This document shows, one piece after another, positions 11,072 through 24,300 of a stretch of DNA of 64,000 nucleotides. The first letter of the stretch is position 1. Each line of letters starts with the position of its first letter. Made by a program: the position numbers and the translations under genes. Source of the DNA: Clavelina lepadiformis (taxonomy: Eukaryota > Chordata > Ascidiacea > Aplousobranchia > Clavelinidae); NCBI RefSeq assembly GCF_947623445.1, contig NC_135244.1, forward strand, positions 6,634,001 through 6,698,000. The letters run 5' to 3'. The notes beneath the pieces are model-generated. The model was not told the origin of the DNA and did no database searches. It worked only from the letters and a program-made list of their open reading frames with translations.

Positions 11072-11659
11072 CTGGTATGTTTTGTGAGAATATCATTTTA
11101 GAATTTTTCGCCTAGCCGCCTTTATATATCTAATAACTATCTTTGTTGTTGTAGTTTCCGTGTTTGACAAGATGCTTTTACTATACTGAGCACTTAAAAA
11201 CTATCATTGAGCAGGTAGTGGTTTGACAATTTTTAGAACTCTATTGAAACAGCTTTCACTTTAAAAACCTGAATAGGCTACCGAAAACATTTGTATGCCA
11301 GAAGGGCTTATAAAAATTATTGGAAAACTTTCCTTAACTCATAATTTTGAAAACAAGTTACAAGCACCACTTTAAGTTAAATATACTGTAACTCTGCAAA
11401 CAGTTTCGTGGTATTTTTGTATTTAAACTTTACAACGGTTACACAGCACTGCAGTATCAATATACCGGAGAACATTTATATTATACACAATGATAACATT
11501 TTATGTAAAATTCTTGGAAAAACAAGTATTTCCCCATTCAATTTGCATTTCTTAATTACGTGAGAGAGTTGTCAATATTGCTGTTGAAAGTTACATAAAG
11601 TGTCGAAAGTCAAATAAACATCGAAATGTCAAAAATAAAACTCAATTTGTAAAAAGTAT
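11072..11659. other. Intergenic, no gene recognised
   Basis: AT-rich sequence downstream of the minus-strand sHSP pseudogene. Near 11,630 it resembles the 3' flank of sHSP copy A (shared AAATAAAACTC and TTTGTAA), which extends the duplicated unit slightly beyond the stop codon. Confidence 0.5.
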
Positions 11660-12160
11660 TTAGTTGTCGTTTTTATCTTCGTTGTCTGCTGCTTTTGCTT
11701 CATTTTCATTTTTCTTTTGACTTATTAATTCATTGTTTGTTCTTGAGGATCTTTCCGCTTGGTAAAACGATCGATTGATGATAATGTCGACGAGTGTAGG
11801 ATTCAAATCCGTCTTTGTCCGATTTTCCTCATTTTCCGCTTCCACGACCAGTTTTTGTCCAATCGCTTTTATTTTGACGTCATTTGGTTGAAATCCTTTC
11901 AAGTTGAAATCGTATTTGAATATCTTCTTGTCGTCGGAATCAGATGAGTTGTCCTCGTTTTTCTTTTCACTTGATCTTCTTTTGTCGCATGAACAACTTC
12001 GCTATTCTTCGAAGATATTTTCAAATTCACGGAAAGGATTGTTTCTTCGTCTTCTAAATCTCGGATGAAAAGCGAACGACGTGATGTCGTCACAATCAAA
12101 AGACGGAAACGGTTGATATCTGGAACAGCGCCAGGATGGATAAACAATTCGTAGAGCCAT
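11660..12160 (-). pseudogene. Small heat shock protein pseudogene, copy B'
   Basis: The ATG at 12,160 (M-A-L-R-I-V-Y-P-S-W) begins a frame closely similar to copy B, but with three lesions. A TAG at 12,002-12,004 replaces a sense codon (TAT in copy B) after ENIFEE. A one-base deletion within the GAGGAAAATCGG run shifts the frame after VVEAENEE. An internal deletion of more than 100 bases joins the GATCGTTTTACC strand directly to the C-terminal tail at about 11,760, removing the end of the alpha-crystallin domain. The charged C-terminal tail is still recognisable. The partner gene A' across the shared promoter is intact. Confidence 0.85.
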
Positions 12161-13026
12161 TTTATTTTTCGTTTCCTGATGAATTTCACTTCGATTTTAT
12201 CGCAGTTCTAAAAGTTCTTTCAAATAGCGAATGCTGTCGACAAAAGGATTATCAGGCAATTTAAAGATGAAATCGAAAACTCCGGAATATTAGAGAGAGC
12301 GATAGAAACTGCAAGGAACGCCGAGAAAAAAAAAATATACGGACTTGTTTTATACGGTGGCTCAAAAGTACTTACGTGGTAAATCATTTTTAGAAATACT
12401 ATCCAATAATTATTGTCAAACTTAGATAAACTCAGCAAATTGAGATATATTTTTGTAGATTAAGATAATAAATATTATTAATTGAGTTCGATAATTTTGC
12501 CTCTAATATGAATTTTGTAATCTTACTTTTCCGAATGAAACACATACTGTATATATTGCTTGCATATAAAAGCGTTTTTGTTGATATAATTGATTTAGTA
12601 ACCAAAATTATTATTATCTAACAATTATTATTGTTTATCTAAATTTCTTGAAATTAAACCAAAACAGCATCAAATATACTAAAACATTAATTTATAACAA
12701 ATTTTTAAAGTTTTTATGTAAAGTTTAAATTTTTGTTTTTATCAGAAACAACTAATCATGTGTTAGATATGTAAATAAACTTTGATACGCCGTATAACAA
12801 ACGTATAACACGTTGCGTCACTGTGACGCGCGTTTTTTCTTTTCTACAATTCTCTCGAATATTCTCTCATTTTCTCAAAGCTTCACGATCGATTGGTGGA
12901 GCAGTATAAAAGACAATTGAAATTCAACGATTGTTATACTTCAAAAACGAACAATATTCAGCTTCAGAGCGAAAGTTTGCTTAAGTGAACTATATAAAGA
13001 TCAATATTTTGGACAGAAAAGAAGAA
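12161..13026. promoter_or_regulatory. Bidirectional sHSP promoter, second copy
   Basis: This is the inverted counterpart of 4,253-5,056. For the plus-strand gene it holds a TATA box at 12,905-12,911, an inverted CCAAT box at about 12,891, heat shock elements at 12,857-12,864 (GAATATTC) and 12,872-12,884 (TTCTCAAAGCTTC), and the palindrome GCGTCACTGTGACGC at 12,815-12,829. Compared with the first copy there is a small tandem duplication of CGTATAACA next to the palindrome. Conservation of these elements in both copies suggests the intact gene is still heat regulated. Confidence 0.7.
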
Positions 13027-13644
13027 ATGGCACTTCGTATTGTCTACCCAGCTTGGCAATGTTCTAGATATCGCCCTTTGTATCCTTTTGAAGATGATGG
13101 TGCTGAAGCGATATTTTTCCATCCGCATCTGAGAAGAAGAATCAATCCATTTCGGGAACTTGAGAATTTTCTGAATGGATCTTGCTTGGCGTTGTCTAGT
13201 GATGCAAAGAAAAATGAGGACAAATCATCAGATTCCGACGACAAGAAGATATTCAAATACGATTTCAACTTGAAAGGATTTCAACCAAATGATGTCAAAG
13301 TAAAAACGATTGGACAAAAACTGGTCGTGGAAGCGGAAAATGAGGAAAAATCGGACAAAGACGGATTTGAATCCTACACTCGTCGACATTATCATCAATC
13401 GATCGTTTTGCCTGATGATGTCAGACCTGATGACGTAACATCAAGTTTGAACGAGAATGGCGTGCTCCAGATTTCAGCTCCTTTCTTGTCCCTTCCTGCT
13501 CCGGAGGAAGAAGAAAAAGAAGTTGTTGTGCGGATAGAAGATAAAGCGGAAAGATCCTCAACAACAAACAATGACGTAATAAGTGATAAGAAAGATAAAA
13601 ATGAAGCAGAAGCAGCAGACAACGAAGATGAAAGTGGAAATTAA
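13027..13644 (+). CDS. Small heat shock protein (alpha-crystallin family), copy A'
   Basis: Intronless 205-residue frame beginning M-A-L-R-I-V-Y-P-A-W. The start is the ATG downstream of a GTG-initiated extension and matches copy A. The alpha-crystallin domain runs from KYDFNLKGFQPNDVKVK to NGVLQISAPF (about residues 73-155). FLSLPAP may act as the C-terminal anchor, and the tail is Glu/Lys-rich and ends AEAADNEDESGN. The N-terminal part contains HPHLRRRINPFREL. Function: ATP-independent holdase chaperone in the cytosol. It is the intact member of the second head-to-head pair, and near-identity to copy A indicates recent duplication or gene conversion. A candidate poly(A) signal AATAAA lies near 14,134. 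Confidence 0.9.
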   Translation: MALRIVYPAWQCSRYRPLYPFEDDGAEAIFFHPHLRRRINPFRELENFLNGSCLALSSDAKKNEDKSSDSDDKKIFKYDFNLKGFQPNDVKVKTIGQKLVVEAENEEKSDKDGFESYTRRHYHQSIVLPDDVRPDDVTSSLNENGVLQISAPFLSLPAPEEEEKEVVVRIEDKAERSSTTNNDVISDKKDKNEAEAADNEDESGN

Positions 13645-14925
13645 TTTTTTACGAGTTATTTACGTTCTACTTTCTTGGTGATACTGTTTATAAAAATGTT
13701 TTTAACTGCACTTTTGCAATATCAAGTTGACTAAATGTTACATATTGTGTGATGCGCTTTAGATATACGTGAAGTATTTTTTTCCAGAAATGCTTTTTTG
13801 CTTGATATGTACTAAAGTGAAATAATTCCATTACATTGTGTTTGATGTGAAAACCAGCTGTTACTTCTGTTGGTTAAATTGGTTGTGTATACTTGAAAAT
13901 GAAAAAAATACCTGAAATATGGATTTCTTCTCATAGAGAGATATATGGTTTATTTTAAGGAAACTTAAGTAAAAAACAATGAAAAATTGTTTTAAAAGGT
14001 TTGCCTTTTTTAAATATGTGCTCATTCAGTATGAATTGATTAACATCAGTGTAGTAACAGCCACGAGTTTTTAACTTCTTCAAACATCGTTAAAAACGGA
14101 TGCGTTTGCAATGTTTACAATCGTTGGAAAATCTTAATAAAGTTCTAGAAATTTGTCGAATTAAGTTACAACTTTTAATTTTATGAGTTTTTAGGTTGTT
14201 ACGAATGTCATCAAAGACGGAATGATTTACAATATTTTTATTTAGTGATGACCAATGAGTATATTCGGGATGTTTTAGGTTTTAGGGTAAATCAATGAAA
14301 TGTATAACTTTTTTTATAACATGCAAAAACAAAAAAGTTGTGAAAATAAAAACCTATACCGCGATTGTCGACAAGCGATAAACGTTTAGGTTGGTGTTTC
14401 TGAGATCATAAACAACCGTGTAGCTGTAACCTAAATAAAACAAGCTTACAACAAAGATACTATGACAGTATATCGGCAATTAAATAACGACACTATACAG
14501 CATAGACCAGTTAGACATTAGAGGGCTGTAGTAAGTTATACGGGAAAGAGTTCCAGGTTCTTCTAATTCTTACATAGATAAATGATAAAAAACACTAAAT
14601 GCACCAAATAAAAGCACCACATAGAAATATGGATTATGCGTAGACTGCGCAAGCTCTAACCGGTAACTTGACGAACATCTATTATAAACAGGTAATCACA
14701 AATAAAACTATGGGCAAACAGCTCCCCAGTCGTATGTACACAAGTTGGGGATTTCCCGGATTTCGGGTGAAAAGTGCCAGCTACTCAGTAATATTGTCAA
14801 TGATTTTCAAAATCGACAAATTTTAAACTTGTCCAAACTTTCCCTCCAAATCGTCAAAATTTATCCTTGGCATAACTTGATTAACCAGGTTAGAAATCGT
14901 TTGCCAATGTATTTACGTCCAGTGA
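13645..14925. other. Intergenic, no gene recognised
   Basis: 3' flanks of the plus-strand sHSP gene and the minus-strand FABP gene converge here. No other feature is supported. Confidence 0.6.
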
Positions 14926-16009
14926 TCAGTTACACACGATTTTTGGGAACTTTTTTCGGCAGAAATGCCAGACCTGTCATTGTTTTTTGCTCATGAAAGC
15001 TTCACTGACATATAGAGGTTAATATTGCTCAAGGAACTAAGGAAAACATTTCGTAAACTGTTTTGATCAGAAATTCTTCAACCTCACTGCGCAGAAAGCG
15101 ATGAAAAGGCCTTCTAGGAAATTCTTTCAAAAATTCTTCGGCATTTTATTTTTCCAATGTAAAGTTCCTGAACCATTAAACATGTCCGGTTAGACTGATG
15201 ACTTACTTGAACAAAACAAGAGAAAACGGCAGTTACATAACGCAATTAAACAAGCCTGGAAATACTATAGAAACAACAACCAACCATGATCATGTTATCT
15301 TCGTTATCCACATAACGTTTGATGACGGTTTTCTTATCCAGCCATCTTCGGACTTGATATAAAACATCGCGATTAACGTACAATAACGACTATAAAATAT
15401 AATTTCCGTGATTTTCGTAATTGTTGACGCAGTAGTTGTTAGACAAGTGCTCACAAACAAAAAGCCTTTAGGCTACTTGTACTGTATTTAGAATACTTAC
15501 AACAAACATTTGATTAAGAATTTTGAAACTTCATTAACATTTCAAATATTTAAACAATTTCTTTTACACGACATTTTTGGTTATCTGGCGGCTCCTCGTC
15601 AAATTCTTCACCAAACTTTGCTTCGGTCTTGAAACTCAACACAGCCACTGTTGTGTTGATCGTTGCCCCTTCTCCGTTTATGTCAATGGAAACTGTTGGA
15701 GTTGCGCGGCTGGCTATTGTACGAAGAAAGGCGCCAAAGCCTGACATAAAGCTCGTGTAAGCTTGTTTAAATGATTATAATTGTCGGCCTTTGCTAACCT
15801 GGTGCCAACCAAAGTATACTTAACACAGCTGTACACCCAATGCTACATTGGTAAAGAACGATAATTGGTTTCAAACTAACAAAACTGTATATGTCTATTA
15901 AGTATTATAGACCATATCAGACACACACAACTTTACCGACTGCTTGCAAGTATTCGTCTGGACTGTCACCGCCACACAGTTTCCAAGATCCAGCTAATTT
16001 CTCAACCAT
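14926..16009 (-). CDS. Fatty-acid-binding protein family (4 exons)
   Basis: Minus-strand exons 15937-16009, 15568-15740, 15285-15389 and 14926-14973 (the last tentative) give 132 residues, the standard FABP length. Exon 1 is 73 bases and exon 2 is 173 bases, matching the canonical sizes for this family, and the phase-1 and phase-0 introns fit. Exon 1 encodes the typical opening MVEKLAGSWKL then DEYLQAVG. Exon 2 begins FGAFLRTIASRATPTVSI and includes SFKTEAKFGEEFDE (strands of the beta-barrel). Exon 3 includes YQVRRWLDKKTVIKRYVD, equivalent to the conserved Lys-Trp-Asp-Gly strand. Exon 4 is weakly conserved and lacks the usual Arg-x-Tyr; it was chosen because it restores total length and a stop. 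FABPs are cytosolic carriers of fatty acids or retinoids. The absence of the C-terminal Arg-x-Tyr, if exon 4 is right, would alter carboxylate binding. Confidence 0.78.
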
Positions 16010-18334
16010 TTTAAGTTTGTTGTTGACAAGTTATGATCGCCAATCTGCGGTTTTGTCCTTATGCCCAACGCAATACCGCTGGCAAAATTCCTGTACATTG
16101 TACACCAAACGACTGCGTGTCTGATGTAATAGTAGGAAAGGATACGCACATTTAACGCTATCCAAAACGGGTGCGCGACATTACTAATTTTACTAGGTGT
16201 AGCTGACACTGTACACACATTTTCAATGGTTAATTACTCGAAAACTATACGTCGTAAACTGATCGGATTTTTACAGGTTAGTAGCAAACACATTTGGCTT
16301 CCTGTATACATCATAATTGTTAAACTAAAGAAAGTGCATTTAGTATAAATTAAGTATTTCTACAAGTCATACATTTCTAGAAGTTTTTCATGTTACGCCG
16401 AGCATCCACTGTGTGGAAAACCAGCTGACCGCGAGAAGAGAACGCAAGAGAATATTTAGTCGAGGCAGTGGTCCGTAAATTTGTAAACGAAAACGATACG
16501 CTTCAATGCGCAGAGAGAACAAAATTATGAAAATATGACAATATTTCAAAAAATTACAAAATCAAACTTTATAAAACAAACATGGACAGATAGCTGAACA
16601 TTTTTAAGGAAAAGTCACCAAATTTCAAGTTTCTGCAGCAAACAATGCAACTGTACGCCACGTTTTGCTGTGACTGTGTGCAGCCTAGTGTACGGCCACA
16701 GCTAGTGTAAACAGGGTCCTGGTTGCACTTAATGTTGAGGACTTACAGGTTAGAAGTGCAGCATTCAGAATAAGCATAGGTTTTTGGTGTAACTACTTCC
16801 TGTCATACGCAAGCTATGCAAACTTTTACAGTATCAATAAAACTTTTGGACCTGTGAGTAGGCCTACAACTAAGTCAACTGTTGTCCAGCAATAATAAAT
16901 AAAATAACCAAGTTACTGTATAGTTAACCTCGGTAATGTGTTTATTAGCTTCAAAAATATACACGAATAGTTGTGAAGTTACGGAAAAAGGTGACATGAT
17001 TACAGCGTAACAGTGTATAATAGCAAACAGAAGAAATTACACTAAATGCACTTACGGTCACTGGATACTTTAAAAATATACATTTACTGCCCCTAAATAA
17101 AATATTTGGTAATAGGCAGACCAAACAACGGAAATACGCCGACAACACTCCCAAAATGGAACAGCTTGTTTGCTACTGATATGTTTTCAATGCATTTCAA
17201 ACTCACTCAAAGGCTCTGGATCCACAAAGAGCGATTTCATGCGAAACAATTTAACATTGATGTAACTTAGCTATTCCTTGCTCGCTCAACGTTCAGTTAA
17301 GTTAAACGAAGGTAAAATCTGCTCGTTAGAAATCTGTGTGGATTCAGCGGAAAATGCGTTTAAGTTTTATCTTTAAAACAAATATTTCAGGCAGTAATAT
17401 GCATTCAGGTGTTTACGACACAATTGTACAAATGAAAGAGTTTTGTACGACGCGTAGCCACACAGTCTGAACAACATATATGTCGCCGAACAGATCAGAC
17501 TTTTACAGCTAAATATGCTTTGATGGGAAAAACGAAAATATTACAATTATTACTGCAAAAGTTTTGGAATGCGTACACTGGAGCCTAAATTTGTATAGCA
17601 ATAGCTTTGGGAAAAAGTATTTTTAAACATAATTCGAAGTACCAAGTTCGTTTGCACCACGCAGTATAGTATTGTTTAAAAATAACAAACCAAACGCCCA
17701 GCAATGTCAACTATTGCACTATAAGAAGCTGCAAAAAATTTAGAATGTAATTTTACACAACTTTTTTTCCAACTGGAAAATGCATATAGCACACACACCT
17801 TAGCATGCCGCCCTCATCATAAATGGCTCTATTTTGTTGGGCAGCAGTAGCGAAAAATATGGGGAAAAGGCCACAAATTTGGTTTGATGACGATAAAATA
17901 CGATTAAAACTTCCTCTAGATTAATGCAGAACAAGAAAACAAAAGGTTAACAAAAGCAAGGAAGAAAGTTTTAAGTGCATACGAAGGAACGTTCTTGGCC
18001 CTTAGACAACACCAAAGACGAACAAGACCACGAAGAAAATTCACACGGATTAAAATAGGAATTAATTTTAGAAGTTACGAAAACCGTGGTCGTAGTGAAA
18101 ATAAGATTGTCATAAATTGCATATGATGACGGTTAAATTTATTACTAGTGTAAAGACATCGTTATCTATGATTACATCAGCTAAAAGGTCTAGTTATCTA
18201 GATAAACCGATAACCGAATTATTCACAAGAGATGAATAATTTTCAAGAGAATTTTTCCCACCACCAGGTGTTTGGCTGCCACTGGAGCCGCTTTTGGTCG
18301 TAAAAAACTAATAATGAAGTAGCTGCACATCCGT
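16010..18334. other. Intergenic, no gene recognised
   Basis: About 2.3 kb between the FABP start and the DOCK stop codon. On the minus strand AATAAA at 18,138-18,143 is a plausible poly(A) signal for DOCK, about 195 bases after its stop. Short open frames elsewhere show no recognisable domain. Confidence 0.55.
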
Positions 18335-21300
18335 TCAAGGTGACTTGGGTGATCTTGATTTCTTCGGGGGGAGGAGGGTCGGTTTTCCTCCCAGATTAGA
18401 GTCGTGACGCTTCACTGGAAGAGGAGGCGGTGGCTGTACGTGATCAAGAAGTGGAAGTTAGAAAACTGGCCAAGTGCTAATCAACATCTTACTCGGTGGC
18501 GATTTACCATGTGCCACTAATTTGTTATCTGTCGTTGTAAGTTAATGGTGAGATGATAACTTGGAATTCGGTCATGACTTTCCTTTGCAGGAATGGACCA
18601 ACAAATAAATTAAATGGTTAACGGGAATAGTTTCAACATACAACGCGCATCGTGTGGAACTTCTTTACTGATTAGTAGGGCCATTTTTATTTTGACCTAA
18701 AAAAAATTTTTTTTGACTTTATTTTTATCAAATTTTGACTTTATTTTGACCTAACGAAATTGCTTATTTGTAGAGGCCACAGTTCTTCCTCCAGTTACCC
18801 AAACATAATATTTTGTCGATTTCAGACCCAAACGTAATATTTTGTCGAAAAGTCAAGGTGTTTTATGGATTATAAAAAGTGCGTCGTGTTTTTTGGCGAT
18901 AGATTTAGGTAGCTTGTGTTATTTTGTCCTTGTGAAAAGGGCACTTTGCCTCGATTTTCTCCGCATGGTAAATTCTAATAAACAGCAAATTAAACAGGGA
19001 ATGCTTGTTGTTGCTCCAATCCAGCTTGATGGCGTTTATTTTTCCTGTGGCTTTCAACAAAATACTTTTTATCGCACTTCACTATAACCTCGCAAAAATT
19101 GCACCTTAAATCACCCCCGGGAGTTGCATTAAATTCATCAGAAAAATCTCGACAAATCTGTCTAACTTTTGCTGAAGACGATTTAGCTTGCTTAGGCATT
19201 TTTGTATTACAGAATGTCAGTAGGCTATTCCTAAAATCCAAACTGTTGATCTTCGAAAATACCACGTTTATGAAGAGGAAGTGTTTTATAGGAATTATTT
19301 AAATACGTAACAATGAATAAACGATGGACAATTTGCGATAAAAGTTACTGCTGATCCAAGTGGGCATTGTGACTTATTTCCTGCTTTTATGGGTTAATAT
19401 GGTTTAATTGTGTCGCAGTTCCTGATTTACAATGCTTCCACGAGGATTTTTACAAGAATTACTCTCAAGAAACACAAAAACTTTGTAAAAAGCCATATTT
19501 TGACAAATTTTGACTTTATTGAAAATTTTGACTTTATTGTAAATTTTGACTTTATTTTGACCTATAAACTTCTTAGAAACAATCCCCTAGGTGCTGAAAA
19601 CAACTTTATTCTTTGATTCATGGTCAGACGAGGTCCTTAAAAATTTTTGACTTTATTGACTTTTGCGGGCCCTACTGATTAGTGATCACTAACTAACAAA
19701 ATTAATCAACTTCTCTTTGTTGGTGTAATGATTTTGCATAACCAATTGAGAGTGGACATAATGGCAGGCTTACTTACTCGTATTGTTAGAAATTAGAATA
19801 TTGAACAACATACCTTGTCTGGGTTTTTTATCTTTGGAGAGCGAGATTTTTCGTGTTTCCGCATAACTTCCGGGTCGTCAGGAAGATTCCCATAATCGGC
19901 AAATTGCTTGGCCGGCAGTGGTGGTGGCAATTTGTCTTTCCCGGGTGCTTGAAAATAACAAAAAACAGTCAAATCCGTTGCACCAAAGTTTGAACGACGT
20001 TTATAGACGGTATAACCTAGCCCTATCTTGCTTACACGCAGTTAATTTCGGAGTCATTCCAGCTGGCATTCCAACTTGACTCTTTGGTCGCGGCGGTCTC
20101 TGTGGTGTAAGCTGAAAAAGTATCGTCGTTAAAATAAATGCCTAGTTGTAAGCTGACAATTATAATAACTATAGCTCCTAGCTTTGAGCCTGGCGTTGTT
20201 AGTAATGTTGCGGATTGCACTTTTAAAGTCCAAACCAAAATCTATGAGTTTACATTGTGAGTCAAGAAAGTGGCAATTAGGCTATTCTGACGACATAATT
20301 CATTCACCTCCTCTCGTAATTCCACCGCCCCATTACGGAAGTTACTGCCAGTTGACGACACGGATGTGATGCTTTTGTCTAGTGAGTTGGTCGACCCACC
20401 AAAGTTGGTGTACCACTCCGAAGTTTTGCTCCGCCTGTTTCCTCCGCTTGATTTGTCGCCGGGAAAGGCCATTGAAGTCGAACGGAACACGGCGTTGCTT
20501 AATCGTGAGCCGGATTTTTTGCTTGGAACTTCGGGCGGTGGGGTACTAGACAGTTATTAAACAAGTTTGATAAAACCTATACTGTATTTTATATTTGTGA
20601 CATGCTTTAACATATTGCTGTGTAGAACATACATGCACTCAAATTCCTGTTAATAACTCCAACGAACAAAACCCAGCTAACTCAAGTTATATTATATTAC
20701 TTAATACTTACTACGTCTAGCCGAAATTTTAAAGGATCCTTCACACTATTTACACAAGTTCTCGAGTGTGTGATTTTAAGTACGAGTTCTAATCAAACAA
20801 ATAACCTACTTGCTGTCGATGCGGGCAGATTGATCCGAGGTGGAAGACTGTATGGATAGAATCGACTCCGGTCTAGGTTGTTTTGACGTCAGCCTATGCT
20901 GGGGGCTGACACGACGCAAAGGACGACCAGCGTCAAACGAGGGCTGTGGGGTAATTAATTATAAACAGCTTGTTGTGATAAAGTTCAAAGAAATAATTAA
21001 AAAACGCGAACTTATGTTTTGCAGTTCAATGCAAATAACTCGCTTCAAGAATAACAACAATACGAAAATAAATGGCAGTATAAATATTGGTAAACAGCAA
21101 TAGCGATTGCAATATTATTATTATTAGTAATAAATAACCAATAAATATGACCTAAGCATTTGAAACATCCCTGTTACCTTAACTCCATATTTCTTTTCCA
21201 CGCTAGCTTTCAGGTCCTGGAAGCAACTGACCATATTTTGATGGAAGGGCTGAAGAGCGGAGGGTGCAAGCTCTCCGTGGAGCCGGATACCTTCCTCCAG

Positions 21301-24300
21301 AAGAGGAATCTAAAGTAGAAGACAGCAATCCACATCAAACAACAAGCATAAACAGCTTATTTATGCCACATTTAAGTCGTGCTGTATGATGAAAGTGAGT
21401 TGAAAAAAAAGTCGAATTAAAAATAAACAAAGATAACGTTTGAAGAGCTGAAGCTTATGCTGGGATACCTGAGCAGCGATGAGATCCTTGAGGATAGCAA
21501 TCATAGTCTGGCTGTTAGGATTCTCACTCATGTAAGCGTCATTGAAGAAAGCCTGGTAAAAAGCGTTATGGCACTTCCTCAAACATATATACGACAAGAA
21601 ACTAAATTAGCACCACAAAATCAACTCCTTTTTACCGTTAGTCAAAACGAGCCAATTTTTAGATTAATAACTACGTACGGCATTATCAGAAGAACTGGCT
21701 CAAATTTTACCTTTTCATAGTTAGCAAATCCGCCCATGACAACTGGATCAACAACCCCGTTCAATTTCATGGACAATGGATTGATGGGGGACTCAGGGCT
21801 CTTATGATATTGCAACACCATTCGACGCAAATCCGCGTTCGCAGTTTCCATAGTCTCAATGGCGTTCTCTAGCGGACTGATTTCTTTCTGTTTGGTGAAA
21901 AATAAATGTCAACCACGTCTTTTCTTTTCGACAATTATAGCGAAAGGTTCTTACCCTCGTCGTTTCTTCTACTTCAAACCACTGCAGTATCCCAGGAAGG
22001 GTGTAGGACGTGACGAAAGTGTAACGTTCTACCCACATGCTCTGTAATTTCAGGTTGTGAGAAGATTAGATATGGGTTTACTACCTCTGGATGATACAAG
22101 AAAAAAAACTCACCGCAAATTCGTTGTCCTTGTTCTTAGGTCCTTTCCTGAACGGCTTTGAATACTGAAAGCGCTGTACATCGTTCACTTTGTAGAAACT
22201 GAGGAACATGCAACAAATTTGGATAAAACACAAAAGAAGACATATTGAAACTGATCACTCACAAATATATATTAATGTTTCCCTGTCCGCGACAAGTACA
22301 AATTACGAGGGTTTTCTCATCTTTTACCTTACTATCTGGTCGTCCACGGACTTTACTTTGAAACGCAAGGGCTCCTCCATTAATGGACTTACCGTATAAA
22401 TTTGAACGTCTGTAATTTGGGTATTAACTAAGGAAATTAACAAAAGCCTGTAAGATATACAAAGTGTCGTATTGGGAAAAATTAACACTTAAACCAGTTA
22501 GTAAGAGCTCCCAGGTAAAGACGAATACAAGCGTCAAGAGTGACGCATAATCTTCAACATCAGTAGTTGGAGCAACCACTGAATAAGTGACTACAAAATA
22601 CTGGACAAGGATACACATGCTGCTGGAGCTGAGGATATCCTCTCCCGGAGGTGATGTCGTGTTCATTCTCTGTGCACTCGGAATCATGTTCAGGACACGA
22701 CTGGTAAAGTCGCTCAAACGTTCGTACTCCTTCCCACGATAGATGAATGTACGGTTCTGAAAACGCGATTTAAACTTAGGAAAGATGCTACACAATCTGG
22801 CAGGTACAAAGTTCCGTGTGATTTATAAACGGTTACCAATAGTTGAGCCAATACAACTTACACGCTGAAATGCGGGAAAACCCTGACCGTAATAACCGAC
22901 AAAGAAATACTCTGGTTCCGGTCGAACCGTACTTGTGATATTCTTGTACAGTTCAGCTTGTCGGAACTGGATGCAAAAAGTAGCAGAAAGTTTAGGTTCC
23001 AACACCAACCCAACAATACGAAAGTAATGTAATGTAATATTCTTAAATAATAATATAACATGTAATATTATAACATATAATATAACATGTAATATTCTTA
23101 AAACCAGTGTCAAGGCATAACGTTTACACAGTAAAAAGACGAAAACTCTGGATATGACGAGAAAAGTAAGAAAAGATTTACCAAAATTTCAGAGAGCTGT
23201 TGGTATCTAAAAGTCTCCTGCTCATGCTGGGTGGCGAGCTCCTTGCACAACTTGATGCCTTCCTCCCACATCTTGCCACGCTGGAAAAGATCGACTATGT
23301 CGTAATAAAGCGCCTCCTTCAGTTCTCGGTGAGTCTGGGAATCCTTGTAACGAGGCTGGCGTGTTGTCAGCAGCTCGTCCGACCACTAAATGTAGCAGGA
23401 GCTTTTTAATTGAGTTGATTTGGTAAGTACATAAGTGCTGTATTCAAAAACTATTTAACTTTTAGTATTTTATTACTTTTTAGTATTTAGTTGTACTTTA
23501 TCAGTGAAAAATGCTGCCCAATATTTAGAAGCGTTAGTGGGACTCACACTGAGAAGCCTAGCATGCTGTAGGAGTGTGAATGCCGCTTCAGTGTAGTTGT
23601 CACATTGGAGATGAAGGTCGCATAACTTGTAGAGGTATCGAACGTACATCTCAATCCTATTGATTTCTTTGTAGAAGTTCTGAACAGTTTAAAGTTCAAA
23701 GTAAATCAATATAGTATACTGAGTAATCTGAACAAAGGTAACTATACATCTCTTGACTTACCAGCAGGTTGACTGTGCAGCTCATTCTGTTGTCTCTGTT
23801 TTCTTCTCTGATGATGTCACGATAGTCGAGCAAACGGCCAAGCAGCTTCCTTATCAGATTTACAAACTCAATCCCGGTCGTTCGAAGATACTGGTGCTTG
23901 CCACACCATTCTGACATGCTAAACAACAAACAGAAATGTGTCTGCATCAATAAAACTCAAATTCAAAACATATAACTTGCCTTTTAGTGCAATCAATTTA
24001 CCACTACTTCTATCTCTTAGTACAAAATGTCCATGAAAGGATTTCAGAGGTCATTCACTATTGATGCAATCAAGAAAAAAGCGGACTTACATTTCGTGGA
24101 AGATGGTTTGATAATCCTGGTCACCTTGGCCTCCTTCAACTAGAGCATCTAATTTTGTTATCATCTCGTTTTCAAACTGCAAGAAAAAAGGGTTAAGTTA
24201 AAAGTATGTAAAATTTCAAGTTAACATAATGCACAATACCGTAAACTTGAAAAAGTATAAGTTTTGCTAAACAGGTGGAGAAGGTTGCAATATTGTTGCC

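Larger units (their letters stand above)
11660..13644 (-). repeat. Right arm of the inverted sHSP-pair duplication
   Basis: Inverted copy of 3,653-5,536. Gene order, promoter palindrome, heat shock elements and the AT-rich spacer are shared. The arms enclose about 6.1 kb containing the lipase gene. Confidence 0.8.
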
